Shown one piece after another: positions 7,624 through 15,016 of a stretch of DNA of 18,154 nt. A model generated the notes under the pieces. It was given only the letters and a program-made list of their open reading frames with translations, did no database searches and was not told where the DNA came from. Each line of letters opens with the position of its first letter. The first letter of the stretch is position 1. The stretch lies in NCBI GenBank assembly GCA_020847555.1, contig JADLBT010000079.1, forward strand, positions 1 to 18,154, written 5' to 3'. Made by a program: the position numbers and the translations under genes. Source of the DNA: Gemmataceae bacterium. Its GTDB lineage: Bacteria; Planctomycetota; Planctomycetia; Gemmatales; Gemmataceae.

Positions 7624-7685
7624 ACCAGCCCGGAGCGCCAGCGGCGGGCGCCTTCAACGGCCCGGCGCTGGCGCTCCGGGCTGGT
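7624..7685. repeat. 20-bp perfect inverted repeat between hoxY and hoxH
   Basis: Arms at 7624-7643 and 7666-7685 are exact complements (starting ACCAGCCCGGAGCGCCAGCG) around a 22-base GC-rich spacer. It fills most of the gap between hoxY and hoxH, starting 31 bases before the hoxH ATG and ending 10 bases after the hoxY stop. The core GAGCGCCAGCG also occurs at 12792-12802 and, reversed, at 611-621. In the transcript it would form a very stable stem between the two cistrons. Confidence 0.85.
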
Positions 7686-7694
7686 ACAGGAAGT

Positions 7695-8237
7695 TCATCC
7701 GAAGCGGCGCTGTTGCCTGTCGAGCTGCGGCTCCTTGCCTTCGAGCAGCGCCTCGAGGACGGCGCGGATGCGATCCGCGGGCGGCGGGCACCCCGGCAGG
7801 TGCAAATCCACTGGCACGACCGCGTGGACCGGCTGTACGCGGTCGAGCAGCACCGGCACGATTCCGCGCTCGTCCGGGATCCGCGCGTTCAGGTCGCCGT
7901 TCTCCAGGTACACCGGCCGCAACACCTCGACCGCCAGCCCGAGCGGGTTGCGCAGCGATGTGACGTTCCCGGTCACGGCGCAGTCGCCGAACGAGATCAG
8001 GTAGCGCGTGTTGCGGCGCACCTTGTGGATGCACTCCAGGTTCTCCTCGTTTGCGACTGCCCCTTCAACCAGGACCACGTCCACGTTCGGCGGGTATTCC
8101 TTGATGTCCGCGATGGGCGTGTAGACGACGTCCGCCAGCCCGGCGAGGTCGATCAGGAACTCGTCCAGGTCCAGGAACGACATGTGGCAGCCCGAGCAGC
8201 CGCCCAGCCAGACGGTCGCCAGCCTCAGTCGAGCCAT
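7695..8237 (-). CDS. hoxY: Bidirectional [NiFe] hydrogenase small subunit HoxY
   Basis: A 180-residue subunit that holds the proximal [4Fe-4S] cluster next to the Ni-Fe site and passes electrons between HoxH and the diaphorase. Its four cluster cysteines are visible: C14 and C17 in [13 protein letters not shown]86 in FGDCAVTG and C150 in LPGCPPPAD. The length matches the short HoxY form, without the C-terminal domain and twin-arginine signal of periplasmic uptake hydrogenases, which fits a cytoplasmic enzyme. The open frame continues far upstream, but the ATG at 8237 has GGGAG about nine bases before it and starts the family N-terminus. It overlaps the end of hoxU by 13 bases, which suggests translational coupling and equal amounts of the two subunits. 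Confidence 0.96.
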   Translation of the reverse strand: MARLRLATVWLGGCSGCHMSFLDLDEFLIDLAGLADVVYTPIADIKEYPPNVDVVLVEGAVANEENLECIHKVRRNTRYLISFGDCAVTGNVTSLRNPLGLAVEVLRPVYLENGDLNARIPDERGIVPVLLDRVQPVHAVVPVDLHLPGCPPPADRIRAVLEALLEGKEPQLDRQQRRFG

Positions 8238-8941
8238 TGTTTTTTCTCCCGGGCCACCTTGAGGAAGTTCACCAGCGTCCGATCGCGCTCGCTCTCGGCC
8301 ACGGTCGTGCCGCGCGGGAACAGCGCGCCGGTCGGGCACGACTGCACACACTTGCCGCATGAGGTGCAGGTGGACGACGTGCCCCACGACTGATTCATAT
8401 CGACAATGACCAGCGCGTTGCGGCCGCGGCCGGACACGTCCCAGGTGTGCGCGCCCTCGATCTCGTCGCACGCCCGAACGCAGCGCGTGCAGAGGATGCA
8501 CCGATTGTGATCCAGCCCGAACCGCTCGTGGCTGATGTCCACTCCCAGGTTCGGGTACTGGTACTCGAAGCGATTGTGATCCACCCCGGCGGCGGCCGCC
8601 TGGTCCTGCAACTCGCAGTGGCCGTTGGCCACGCACACCGAGCAGATGTGGTTGCGCTCGGCCAGGAGCAACTCGAGGATCATCTTGCGGTACTCGCGCA
8701 GCTTGTCCGTCGCGGTCCGCACCTGCATTCCCTCGGTCGCGCGCGTCGTGCAGGACGGAAACAGCCTGGGCGAGCCCTTCACCTCGACCAGGCACAGCCG
8801 GCACGCGCCGACCGTGGACAGGCCGTCGAGGCAGCACAGCGTGGGGATGTTGATCCCGCTCTCGCGCGCCACCGTCAGGATGGTGTCCGCCGCGCGGGCG
8901 GTGACGTCCTTGCCGTCGATGTTGAACGTGATAACCGCCAT
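8225..8941 (-). CDS. hoxU: Hydrogenase diaphorase iron-sulfur subunit HoxU
   Basis: A 238-residue electron-transfer subunit homologous to the N-terminal part of NuoG of respiratory complex I. Cluster ligands appear in order: a [2Fe-2S] ferredoxin domain (C36, C47, C50, C64), a His-Cys [4Fe-4S] site (H98, C100, C103, C109 in [16 protein letters not shown]), then two four-cysteine ferredoxin motifs, [11 protein letters not shown] (C148-C158) and [14 protein letters not shown] (C192-C202). The chain links FMN in HoxF to the HoxY cluster. The ATG at 8941 is chosen over one at 8983 because GGGGAGGG lies eight bases before it and [10 protein letters not shown] is the usual beginning. It follows hoxF after 117 bases that contain a hairpin, and overlaps hoxY. 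Confidence 0.96.
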   Translation of the reverse strand: MAVITFNIDGKDVTARAADTILTVARESGINIPTLCCLDGLSTVGACRLCLVEVKGSPRLFPSCTTRATEGMQVRTATDKLREYRKMILELLLAERNHICSVCVANGHCELQDQAAAAGVDHNRFEYQYPNLGVDISHERFGLDHNRCILCTRCVRACDEIEGAHTWDVSGRGRNALVIVDMNQSWGTSSTCTSCGKCVQSCPTGALFPRGTTVAESERDRTLVNFLKVAREKKQWLD

Positions 8942-8992
8942 GCACCGGCCCTCCCCGCCAGAACCTCGGAGACGGGAAACCATCGCTTGCCA

Positions 8993-9020
8993 CCCTTCTC
9001 CCCCCGTGGGGGGAGAGGGG
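8993..9020. repeat. C/G-rich hairpin between hoxF and hoxU
   Basis: The stretch 8993-9004 pairs with 9009-9020 (12 pairs, one of them a T-G wobble) around the tetraloop-sized CGTG. The sequence is CCCTTCTCCCCCC facing GGGGGGAGAGGGG. It lies in the 117-base gap between the hoxF stop and the hoxU start, 52 bases before the hoxU ATG on the minus strand. It may be a dispersed repeat that also adjusts message stability or read-through inside the operon. Confidence 0.7.
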
Positions 9021-9058
9021 AGAAGCGGGAGCCAGATCCCGTCTGGTGATTTTTCGTC

Positions 9059-10669
9059 CTACCCGCCCGCCCCCGCAACGGGCCGGCGCAGCAACTCCCG
9101 GTACTCCTTCTCGAAGTAGCGCAGGGTGCTCTGCACCGGGTTCGGGGCCGTCTGGCCCAGGCCGCACAGGCTCGTCTCCCGGACCATGTTACACAGCCCG
9201 ATCAGCTGAGTCAGGTCCGCGTCGGTCGCCTGACGGTTGACGATCCTGGTCAGTAGGCGGTACATCTGCACGGTCCCGGCCCGGCACGGGGTACACTTGC
9301 CGCACGACTCGTCCATGCAGAACTCCATGAAGAACCGAGCCACCTCGACCATGTTGGTGCCCTGGTCCATCACGATCATGCCGCCCGAGCCCATGATCGA
9401 CCCGAGCTTGACGAGCGATTCGTAATCCACCGGCGTATCGAGCAGGTCGGCCGGCACGCACCCGCCGGACGGCCCGCCCGTCTGCACCGCCTTGACCGTG
9501 CCGTCCGGCACGCCGCCGCCCATCTCCTCGACGATGGTGCGCATCGGCGTCCCCATCGGCACCTCGATCAGGCCGGTGTTGCGCACCTTGCCGGTGAGCG
9601 AGAAGACCTTCGTACCCTTGCTCTTCTCGGTCCCGATGGAGGCGTACCACGCCCCGCCGCGGCGAAGGATGGGCGAGATGTTGGCGAACGTCTCGACGTT
9701 GTTGATCAGCGTCGGCGCGGCCCACAGGCCGGCCTCGGCCGGGTACGGCGGCCGCGGCCGCGGGGTGCCGCGCCGGCCCTCGATGGACGCCATCAGCGCC
9801 GTCTCCTCGCCGCACACGACCGCGCCGGCGCCGATGCGCACATCCACCCGGAAGTCGAACGGTGAGCCGAAGATCTGTGTCCCGAGCACGCCGAGTTTCT
9901 TCGCCTGGTCGATCGCCTTGCGCAGGCGGCTGACGGCCAGCGGATACTCGGCCCGGACGTAAACGAACCCCTGGGCGGCGCCGATGGCGTACCCGGCGAT
10001 CGCCATCCCTTCGAGGACGCGGTGCGGGTCGCTCTCCATGACCGATCGATCCATGAACGCGCCCGGGTCGCCCTCGTCGCCGTTGCAGACGACGTACTTC
10101 GATGCGCCCGGCATCTTGGCGACGGTCGCCCATTTCAGCCCGGTCGGATAGCCCGCGCCGCCGCGGCCCCGCAGTCCGCTGGTCGTCACCTCCTGGACCA
10201 CCTCGGCGGGCGTCAACTCCAGGACCGCCCTGAACAGGCCCTGATAGCCCTCCGCGGCGACGTAGTCCTCGACGCGCTCCGGGTTGATGAGGCCGGAGTT
10301 CTCCAGGACGATGGGCAGTTGCCGGGTGAAGAACGGATGCTTGCGGTCCACCTCGGCGGCGGTGGCGGCTCCCTCCGCCCGAGCGGCCCGGACGATGGAC
10401 GCGGCGTCATCCGGCTTGACGTTGCGGTACATCGTCCCGGCGGGATCGACCTGCACCAGCGGGCCGGCCCCGCACCAGCTGAGGCACCCGACCGGCGTAA
10501 CCTCAATCTCGTCCTTCAGGTCGGCGGTCTGCACCACCTTCACCAGCGCCTTGTGGACGTCGCCGCCGTTGGCCGACAGGCACCCGGCCGCCATGCAGCA
10601 GCGGATCCGACAGGGCCGATGGCCCTCCTTCTCCCGGGCGGCCAGCGCCAGGAGTTCAGCGCGCTCCAT
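9059..10669 (-). CDS. hoxF: Hydrogenase diaphorase NAD(P)-binding flavoprotein HoxF
   Basis: A 536-residue subunit that exchanges electrons with NAD(P)H through FMN, homologous to NuoE-NuoF of complex I. Domains in order: a thioredoxin-like [2Fe-2S] domain (C25, C30, C62, C66; CMAAGC and CLSWC), the FMN/NADH Rossmann-like domain with [16 protein letters not shown] (165-180), the [12 protein letters not shown] motif near 198-208, the glycine-rich [20 protein letters not shown] (280-299), and a C-terminal [4Fe-4S] domain (C456, C459, C462 in [13 protein letters not shown] and C502 in SLCGLGQ). Length and domain order match HoxF of group 3d enzymes. The start overlaps the 3' end of hoxE by 14 bases, which suggests translational coupling. 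Whether NAD or NADP is preferred cannot be told from these motifs. Confidence 0.97.
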   Translation of the reverse strand: MERAELLALAAREKEGHRPCRIRCCMAAGCLSANGGDVHKALVKVVQTADLKDEIEVTPVGCLSWCGAGPLVQVDPAGTMYRNVKPDDAASIVRAARAEGAATAAEVDRKHPFFTRQLPIVLENSGLINPERVEDYVAAEGYQGLFRAVLELTPAEVVQEVTTSGLRGRGGAGYPTGLKWATVAKMPGASKYVVCNGDEGDPGAFMDRSVMESDPHRVLEGMAIAGYAIGAAQGFVYVRAEYPLAVSRLRKAIDQAKKLGVLGTQIFGSPFDFRVDVRIGAGAVVCGEETALMASIEGRRGTPRPRPPYPAEAGLWAAPTLINNVETFANISPILRRGGAWYASIGTEKSKGTKVFSLTGKVRNTGLIEVPMGTPMRTIVEEMGGGVPDGTVKAVQTGGPSGGCVPADLLDTPVDYESLVKLGSIMGSGGMIVMDQGTNMVEVARFFMEFCMDESCGKCTPCRAGTVQMYRLLTRIVNRQATDADLTQLIGLCNMVRETSLCGLGQTAPNPVQSTLRYFEKEYRELLRRPVAGAGG

Positions 10670-11153
10670 CGGTCAGCCATCCTTTCAGGTGGGTCAGGAC
10701 GTCCGCTGGCGTCTGGTGGCCGGCGGTGTTGCTGTCGTAGACGACCGCCGGGGCGATGCCGCACGCGCCGATACAGCGGGCGGTCAGCAGCGACACCTTC
10801 CTGTCGGCCGTCGTCTCGCCGGCGCCGAGGCGAGCCTCGTTCTTGAGGGTTTCGAGGATCTGGCCGGCGCCCTTGACGAAACAGGCCGTCCCCATGCAGA
10901 CGACGCAGGTGTGCTCGCCCTGCGGCTTGAGGGTGAACAGATGGTAGAACGTCGCCACGCCGTACACCCGGCTCGGCGGCAGCTTCAGTCCGTGGGCGAC
11001 GTACATTAGCACGTCCAGCTCCAGGTAGCCGAACAGATCCTGCGCCTTGTGGAGTATCTCGATGAGGGCGTCCTGCTGGTAGCCGTGACGCTTCATCGTC
11101 ACGTCGAGAACCTTGAAGCGCTTGTCGCCGCTGGGGTGGGAGGTCTCGGCCAT
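10656..11153 (-). CDS. hoxE: Hydrogenase diaphorase subunit HoxE
   Basis: A 165-residue NuoE-like protein with a thioredoxin-fold [2Fe-2S] cluster: C86 and C91 in [13 protein letters not shown] and C127 and C131 in [11 protein letters not shown]. The N-terminal helical part has the family signature [21 protein letters not shown] and [16 protein letters not shown]. In cyanobacterial-type bidirectional hydrogenases HoxE is the fifth subunit, which may connect the complex to ferredoxin or membranes; many soluble HoxFUYH enzymes lack it. The ATG at 11153 follows AAGGA by five bases; an extension to 11243 has no family sequence. It is the first gene of the operon, about 130 bases after the HTTM gene on the same strand, with no strong promoter in the gap. 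Confidence 0.95.
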   Translation of the reverse strand: MAETSHPSGDKRFKVLDVTMKRHGYQQDALIEILHKAQDLFGYLELDVLMYVAHGLKLPPSRVYGVATFYHLFTLKPQGEHTCVVCMGTACFVKGAGQILETLKNEARLGAGETTADRKVSLLTARCIGACGIAPAVVYDSNTAGHQTPADVLTHLKGWLTDGAR

Positions 11154-11286
11154 GTCAGTCCTTTCCGTTTGTCCCGGCGGAACGTCGCTGCCGCTGCACC
11201 ATCGCGCCCCACCAGGGGGGTGCGGGGGAAAGCAGACAGCCACTCCCGGACCATGTATGAGCCCGGAGCACGGCAGGCAACCGGGT

Positions 11287-12747
11287 TTAGCCGTCGGCGA
11301 CCCCCGAACCGACGATACGCGGGACGGACGACAGTTCCCGGATCGTTTCGCGTCCGCCGCCAGCGCCGGCCGGCTGGCCTTTGCCGGTCCCCTCCAACCA
11401 GCGGTCCCACGGTAGTAGCGGCGTGTACAGCGCGATCATGTACAACGCGAACCCGCCGATCTCCAGCGTCAGGAAGATGCCGAGGTGGAAGGCGACTCCG
11501 AACAGCAGGGCGGCCGGCCGCGTCCAGCGCGTCAGCACCAGCAGCGGGAACGTCACCTCCCAGACCAGGACGGTCCACGCCGCCAGCTGCGTCAGGACGA
11601 ACGGCACCGGCATCTGGGCGTAGGAGAAGCGCGTCAGCGTCACGTCGCACCAGACGTGGTACAGGCTGGCCCCGTCGGTCCAGTCGGCGCCGCTGACCTT
11701 GTAGACGCCGTTGCAGAAGTAGATGAACGTCATCTGCACGAACAGCAGGCGCAGCGCCCAGGGCGAGATGTACACGGCGCCGCGCAGCCGGCCGCGCCAC
11801 CGGGCCAGCCAGCTATCCACCGACCACGCCGCCCCGGACGGAGCCAGCATCAGGTAGAACAGAACGATGTTGCGGATCTGATCGCCAGCGTTGTTGATGT
11901 ACCAGTTCAGGTTGTCCGTCGAGAGGGCCAGCGCCCACGCCGCTCCGGCCGCCAGGCGTGTCCGGAAGCCGACGACCATCAGGCCGGCCGCGACCGCCCA
12001 GGCGATAATCATCCCGCGGATGAGGTCGGGGTTGGCGTGCCATTTACTCTGAGCCCAGCTTAGCCACGCGGGCGACGGGTCGGCCGGGCCGCCGAGCCAG
12101 CGCTGGACGCCGAGGCCCGCCAGTCCGGCGCTGACGACCCAGGCCACCAGTACCCAGCGCCAGATCCAGCGGTCATCCTCGTCGGCCGACGTCGTGAAAC
12201 GTTTCCACAGGGCCAGGCACCAGAACGCGGTCGCGACGCCGAGCACGACCATCGGGACGCGCCACCCCAGCGACGCCCCGGCGTCGGTCGGCACCGGCGT
12301 GACGCGCGTCCACAGCCCGAACAGGGCCACGACCGAGGAGAGGATCCACACGACCAGGCAGCCGCGCAGCACCGGGTAGCGGTTCCCCTGCGGCGCGGCC
12401 GTCAGCCGGCCCCACAGCCCCAGCAGGATGAGGACCGTGGTCACCACCCACGCGGCCTGCGCCAGGCTGAGCAGGAGAGCGTCCTGAAACCCGCGCAACA
12501 GCGACCAGTTCCAGCGCGGCGCCTCCGCCAGGTAGTCGAACATCTCCGGGCTGCCGAGACTCCTGGCGCCAAAGAAGTCGGCCGCGTGGGGCAGGTAGTT
12601 CCACAGGATGTCCCAGAGCAGGACCAGGCCCAGGGCGATGCGCAGGACGGCCAGACGCTCGGCCCGGACGGGCTCGGTCCACCAGCGCCAGCCGCTCAGC
12701 GGCCACGGCAGCCACGGATTGACGCCGACGAAGGTGCGTTCGCTCAT
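11287..12747 (-). CDS. HTTM domain multi-pass membrane protein
   Basis: A 486-residue protein with about ten hydrophobic segments. It resembles the HTTM family (membrane domain shared with vitamin K-dependent gamma-carboxylase): RLAVLRIALGLVLLWDILW near residues 31-49, TDNLNWYINNAGDQIRNIVL with LAPSG in the centre, then MTFIYFCNGVYKVSGADWTDGASLYHV and a FHLGIFLTLEIGGFALYMIA segment. HTTM proteins are found widely in bacteria, many without an assigned reaction; the soluble carboxylase half of the animal enzyme is not present here. The ATG at 12747 has AGGA nine bases upstream. It follows the LFAPN-motif gene after 90 bases holding an inverted repeat, and precedes hoxE on the same strand. The tail is glycine-rich and soluble. 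Function unknown; membrane location is certain. Confidence 0.85.
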   Translation of the reverse strand: MSERTFVGVNPWLPWPLSGWRWWTEPVRAERLAVLRIALGLVLLWDILWNYLPHAADFFGARSLGSPEMFDYLAEAPRWNWSLLRGFQDALLLSLAQAAWVVTTVLILLGLWGRLTAAPQGNRYPVLRGCLVVWILSSVVALFGLWTRVTPVPTDAGASLGWRVPMVVLGVATAFWCLALWKRFTTSADEDDRWIWRWVLVAWVVSAGLAGLGVQRWLGGPADPSPAWLSWAQSKWHANPDLIRGMIIAWAVAAGLMVVGFRTRLAAGAAWALALSTDNLNWYINNAGDQIRNIVLFYLMLAPSGAAWSVDSWLARWRGRLRGAVYISPWALRLLFVQMTFIYFCNGVYKVSGADWTDGASLYHVWCDVTLTRFSYAQMPVPFVLTQLAAWTVLVWEVTFPLLVLTRWTRPAALLFGVAFHLGIFLTLEIGGFALYMIALYTPLLPWDRWLEGTGKGQPAGAGGGRETIRELSSVPRIVGSGVADG

Positions 12748-12781
12748 GGAGGGCTGTCCTGCGAAATCGGTCTGAAGGGCT

Positions 12782-12836
12782 TACCAGCCGCGAGCGCCAG
12801 CGCGCGGTCACTGCGCGCTGGCGCTCGCGGTCGGTA
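12782..12836. repeat. 18-bp perfect (24-bp imperfect) inverted repeat with GAGCGCCAGCG core
   Basis: Arms at 12788-12805 and 12813-12830 are exact complements around the seven-base loop GGTCACT, and pairing continues outwards to 12782 and 12836 with two mismatches. It starts one base after the stop of the LFAPN-motif gene (minus strand) and precedes the HTTM gene. The core at 12792-12802 is identical to that in 7624-7685. In RNA it would form a strong stem; without a T-run it is more likely a repeat or message-stabilising element than an intrinsic terminator. Confidence 0.85.
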
Positions 12837-12837
12837 G

Positions 12838-13749
12838 TCAGTGCGGCGCCACGAAGCGCTGGGTGACAGCGTCATACGGTTCCAGGGAGCCGCCCGCGTC
12901 CCAGGCGGTCGAGATCCTGGCGGCCGCACGCGGCTGCGGCTGCCAGCGCGCGACGTACTCCTCGTGCGGCCCGCTCCAGTAAGACGGCGCCTTGGCCCGG
13001 TCGTTGATCGTGAATCGGCGCAGCACGAGGATAACCTGCTTCGCGGCGGGCGCCTCGGGATGCTGCCGGCGGTACGCCTCCCAGCGCCAGCGCAGGTAGG
13101 CGTGGACCGTGTCGCCGTACTTGCGCAGGAGTTCCTTGACCCGCTCGCGGTAGCGTTCCTTCCGTTCCGCCTCCGACTCGTCCTCCCACGGCCGCAGGAT
13201 GATGGTGACGTTCCCCTCGTACCGGCGCAGCCGGAAGTGGCCGAGCCGGAAGTACGCATGGACGTCCTTCGGCTCGTTGTCGCTCCGCAGCTCGACCGGC
13301 TTCCGCGGCGGGACGGCCCGGTGAGCGGCAGGGATGAGGAGGGCGGCCGCGTCGAGCGGCCCGACCGCCGCCAGCGGCCCCAGGTGGCGGGCAAGGATGG
13401 ACGCGGAGCCTGGATCCTCGTCCCAGCGCAGCACCACGCAGGGGAAGACGCAGTGCCGGCCGATGTTCGGGGCGAACAGCGACCAGCCCTGCAGTTGCCC
13501 GGTCACCTGCGACCAGCGTTTGACCGCGTCGTAGGTTAGCTCCGTCACGTCGTGGACGTGCCCGCCCTTCTGCGGCCACCCCGGCACGACGCGCTCGATC
13601 GCCGACGCGGTCCTGTCCCGCATCTCGTCGCGGGCGTCGCGGGCCATGTCAAGCAGGTTGATCGCCACCAGAAAGACGAGCTGGCCGATGATGAAGACCC
13701 CAAGTAACAACCGCGGGCCGGTCGGCGGCGGGGGGGAGGGTGTGTCCAT
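12838..13749 (-). CDS. Single-pass membrane protein with LFAPN motif, putative HTTM partner
   Basis: A 303-residue protein with a short proline-rich cytoplasmic start, one membrane helix (about residues 13-33, RLLLGVFIIGQLVFLVAI) and an exported soluble domain. Near residues 87-95 it reads QGWSLFAPN, followed by CVVLRWDEDP. A tryptophan-x-x-FAP motif after an N-terminal membrane segment is typical of small membrane proteins that travel with HTTM genes (DUF5819-like), and an HTTM gene does follow. A later segment, ESEAERKERYRERVKELLRKYG, is a highly charged helix. The ATG at 13749 is used; a TTG at 13764 has no ribosome-binding site. It begins 19 bases after the methyltransferase gene, so the three minus-strand genes may be one unit. 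The family link is from memory of sequence pattern and is moderate. Confidence 0.75.
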   Translation of the reverse strand: MDTPSPPPPTGPRLLLGVFIIGQLVFLVAINLLDMARDARDEMRDRTASAIERVVPGWPQKGGHVHDVTELTYDAVKRWSQVTGQLQGWSLFAPNIGRHCVFPCVVLRWDEDPGSASILARHLGPLAAVGPLDAAALLIPAAHRAVPPRKPVELRSDNEPKDVHAYFRLGHFRLRRYEGNVTIILRPWEDESEAERKERYRERVKELLRKYGDTVHAYLRWRWEAYRRQHPEAPAAKQVILVLRRFTINDRAKAPSYWSGPHEEYVARWQPQPRAAARISTAWDAGGSLEPYDAVTQRFVAPH

Positions 13750-13768
13750 CGGGGGTGGTCCCAAAGCG

Positions 13769-14857
13769 TTATCGTTCGCTCTTGCGCCAGACGCTGATGG
13801 CGGCCTTCTGGCCGAGCACGCGCACGCGCAGCTGGCGCGTCAGTTTCCAGTTGACCGCGCTCGCCGCCTCCTTCAGGGCGCCCTGGTTGGCGACGAGCAG
13901 GACCGCAACGCCGCCGGGGCGCAGCACCCGATCCCACTCGGCGACGATGCGCCGGTACAGCGGACCGATCTCCTCCGGTTCGCCGAGTTGCTTGCCGAAC
14001 GGCGGGTTGGTGGCGATCCGGTCCACGTTCGCGTCCGAGAGCGGCAGCAACCCCGCGTCCCACCGAGCCAGCTCCGGCTCGCCCAGCCGACGCAGGTTCG
14101 CGGTGGCGGTCCTCAGCGCGCTGGGGTCGATGTCCCCGCCGAGGACGCGCACCGGCCCGCCGCGCCGGGGCGCGGTCAGCTGTTCGGCGAGGATGGTGCC
14201 GGCGCCGCACATCGGATCGAGCAGCACCTGGCCCGGCCTCGCCCCGGCCAGTCGGACCAGGGCGGCCGCGACCGTCGGCCGAAGCGATGCCGGCAGGTGT
14301 TCGTGCTTGTAGGTGCGGTGCCGCATGGTCCGGTCCGACAGACGCACGCCGCATACAGCCGTCGCGCCGTCGATGGTCAGCCAGATCTCAAGCGCGGCGT
14401 TCTCCTCTGCGTGCCGCCAGCTCGCCGGCAGCTTGCCCGCCAGGCCCTTCGCCAGTGCCTCCCGTGCGTCGATGCGGCGATACCCGTGCGTCCCCGCCAT
14501 CTGCGCGACCAGGCGGTAGGTCGGCTTGCCCTTCGGCTTGGGGCGGACGGCGTGATGGAGGCGCAGCAGGGTATCCCAGTCAGCCTCGCGGACGGTCCAG
14601 CGGCGAATGCTATCCAGGTCGGCGGCCCGGTAGGTGAGCTTGTCGGTGCCCCAGGCCAGCAGGAAAACGTCCTCGGTGGTGCGCAGCCGCAGCAGCGTGC
14701 GATCGATCGCCGGGACGCGGAAGACGACCAGGCCCGGGGCGGTGCGCTTGACCTCGCCGGCGAGGTCTTCCGCGATTTCCTCCGCGGCGACCGGCTCCAG
14801 GCCCGGAATCACCATCGCGTAGCACGGCGGGATCTCGGGCTCGCTGCGTCGCGCCAT
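13769..14857 (-). CDS. THUMP-domain class I RNA methyltransferase
   Basis: A 362-residue protein with an N-terminal ferredoxin-like/THUMP RNA-binding half (about residues 10-175, including PTYRLVAQMAGTHGYRRIDARE) and a C-terminal SAM-dependent Rossmann half. The SAM motif is VLLDPMCGAGTILAE (211-225), an acidic residue closing strand 2 is in GGDIDPSA, and the catalytic NPPF is N284-F287, the signature of N2-guanine (or amino-group) RNA methylation. The layout matches TrmN/Trm14 and THUMPD-type tRNA guanine-N2 methyltransferases; RlmL-like 23S rRNA enzymes share the fold but are usually longer. Target RNA is not certain. The ATG at 14857 has GGGAG six bases before it and is preferred to a TTG at 14869. 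It is divergent from the TPR/alpha-CTD gene and shares its promoter region. Confidence 0.9.
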   Translation of the reverse strand: MARRSEPEIPPCYAMVIPGLEPVAAEEIAEDLAGEVKRTAPGLVVFRVPAIDRTLLRLRTTEDVFLLAWGTDKLTYRAADLDSIRRWTVREADWDTLLRLHHAVRPKPKGKPTYRLVAQMAGTHGYRRIDAREALAKGLAGKLPASWRHAEENAALEIWLTIDGATAVCGVRLSDRTMRHRTYKHEHLPASLRPTVAAALVRLAGARPGQVLLDPMCGAGTILAEQLTAPRRGGPVRVLGGDIDPSALRTATANLRRLGEPELARWDAGLLPLSDANVDRIATNPPFGKQLGEPEEIGPLYRRIVAEWDRVLRPGGVAVLLVANQGALKEAASAVNWKLTRQLRVRVLGQKAAISVWRKSER

Positions 14858-14894
14858 CGTTGCTCCCAACCGGCGGCAGTCGGCTGCGGCGGAC

Positions 14895-14922
14895 TTGCAG
14901 CAGCCGCCGGTGGCGTTATACT
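14895..14922 (+). promoter_or_regulatory. Predicted promoter for the TPR/alpha-CTD gene
   Basis: TTGCAG (14895-14900) and TATACT (14917-14922) are separated by 16 bases, the -10 box matching five of six consensus positions. The expected transcript start is near 14929, leaving a leader of about 88 bases. The -10 lies inside GTTATACTAAC (14915-14925), an odd palindrome that also offers TATAAC on the opposite strand for the methyltransferase gene. Confidence 0.5.
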
Positions 14923-14946
14923 AACACATTCCCCCTACAATAAGCA

Positions 14947-14979
14947 GCGGGTGGGCCGGGAACCGAAAGACCCACCCGC
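14947..14979 (+). other. Leader hairpin before the TPR/alpha-CTD gene
   Basis: GCGGGTGGG (14947-14955) pairs exactly with CCCACCCGC (14971-14979) around a 15-base loop. It would lie in the transcript leader, 26 bases before the ribosome-binding site GGAGG at 15005-15009. It might be a control element or simply a repeat; no riboswitch class is recognised. Confidence 0.45.
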
Positions 14980-15016
14980 GGCAGGGGCGGCAGACTCTCG
15001 AGGCGGAGGTTGTTAT

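Noticed and set aside
6604..8004. Plus-strand open frame opposite hoxH and hoxY
   Set aside because: It mirrors codons of the hydrogenase genes and has no motif; two conserved genes explain this DNA.
11252..11280. Possible hox promoter on the minus strand (TTGCCT, 17 bases, TACATG)
   Set aside because: Both boxes match the consensus at only about half the positions; too weak to list. The operon may be read from the HTTM gene or use another sigma factor.
13083..13092. AGCGCCAGCG-like match within the LFAPN-motif gene
   Set aside because: It lies in coding sequence with no inverted partner; a chance match in GC-rich DNA.
13646..15016. In-frame extension of the TPR/alpha-CTD gene far upstream
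   Set aside because: It runs antisense through the methyltransferase gene; a strong GGAGG and a promoter fix the start at 15017.
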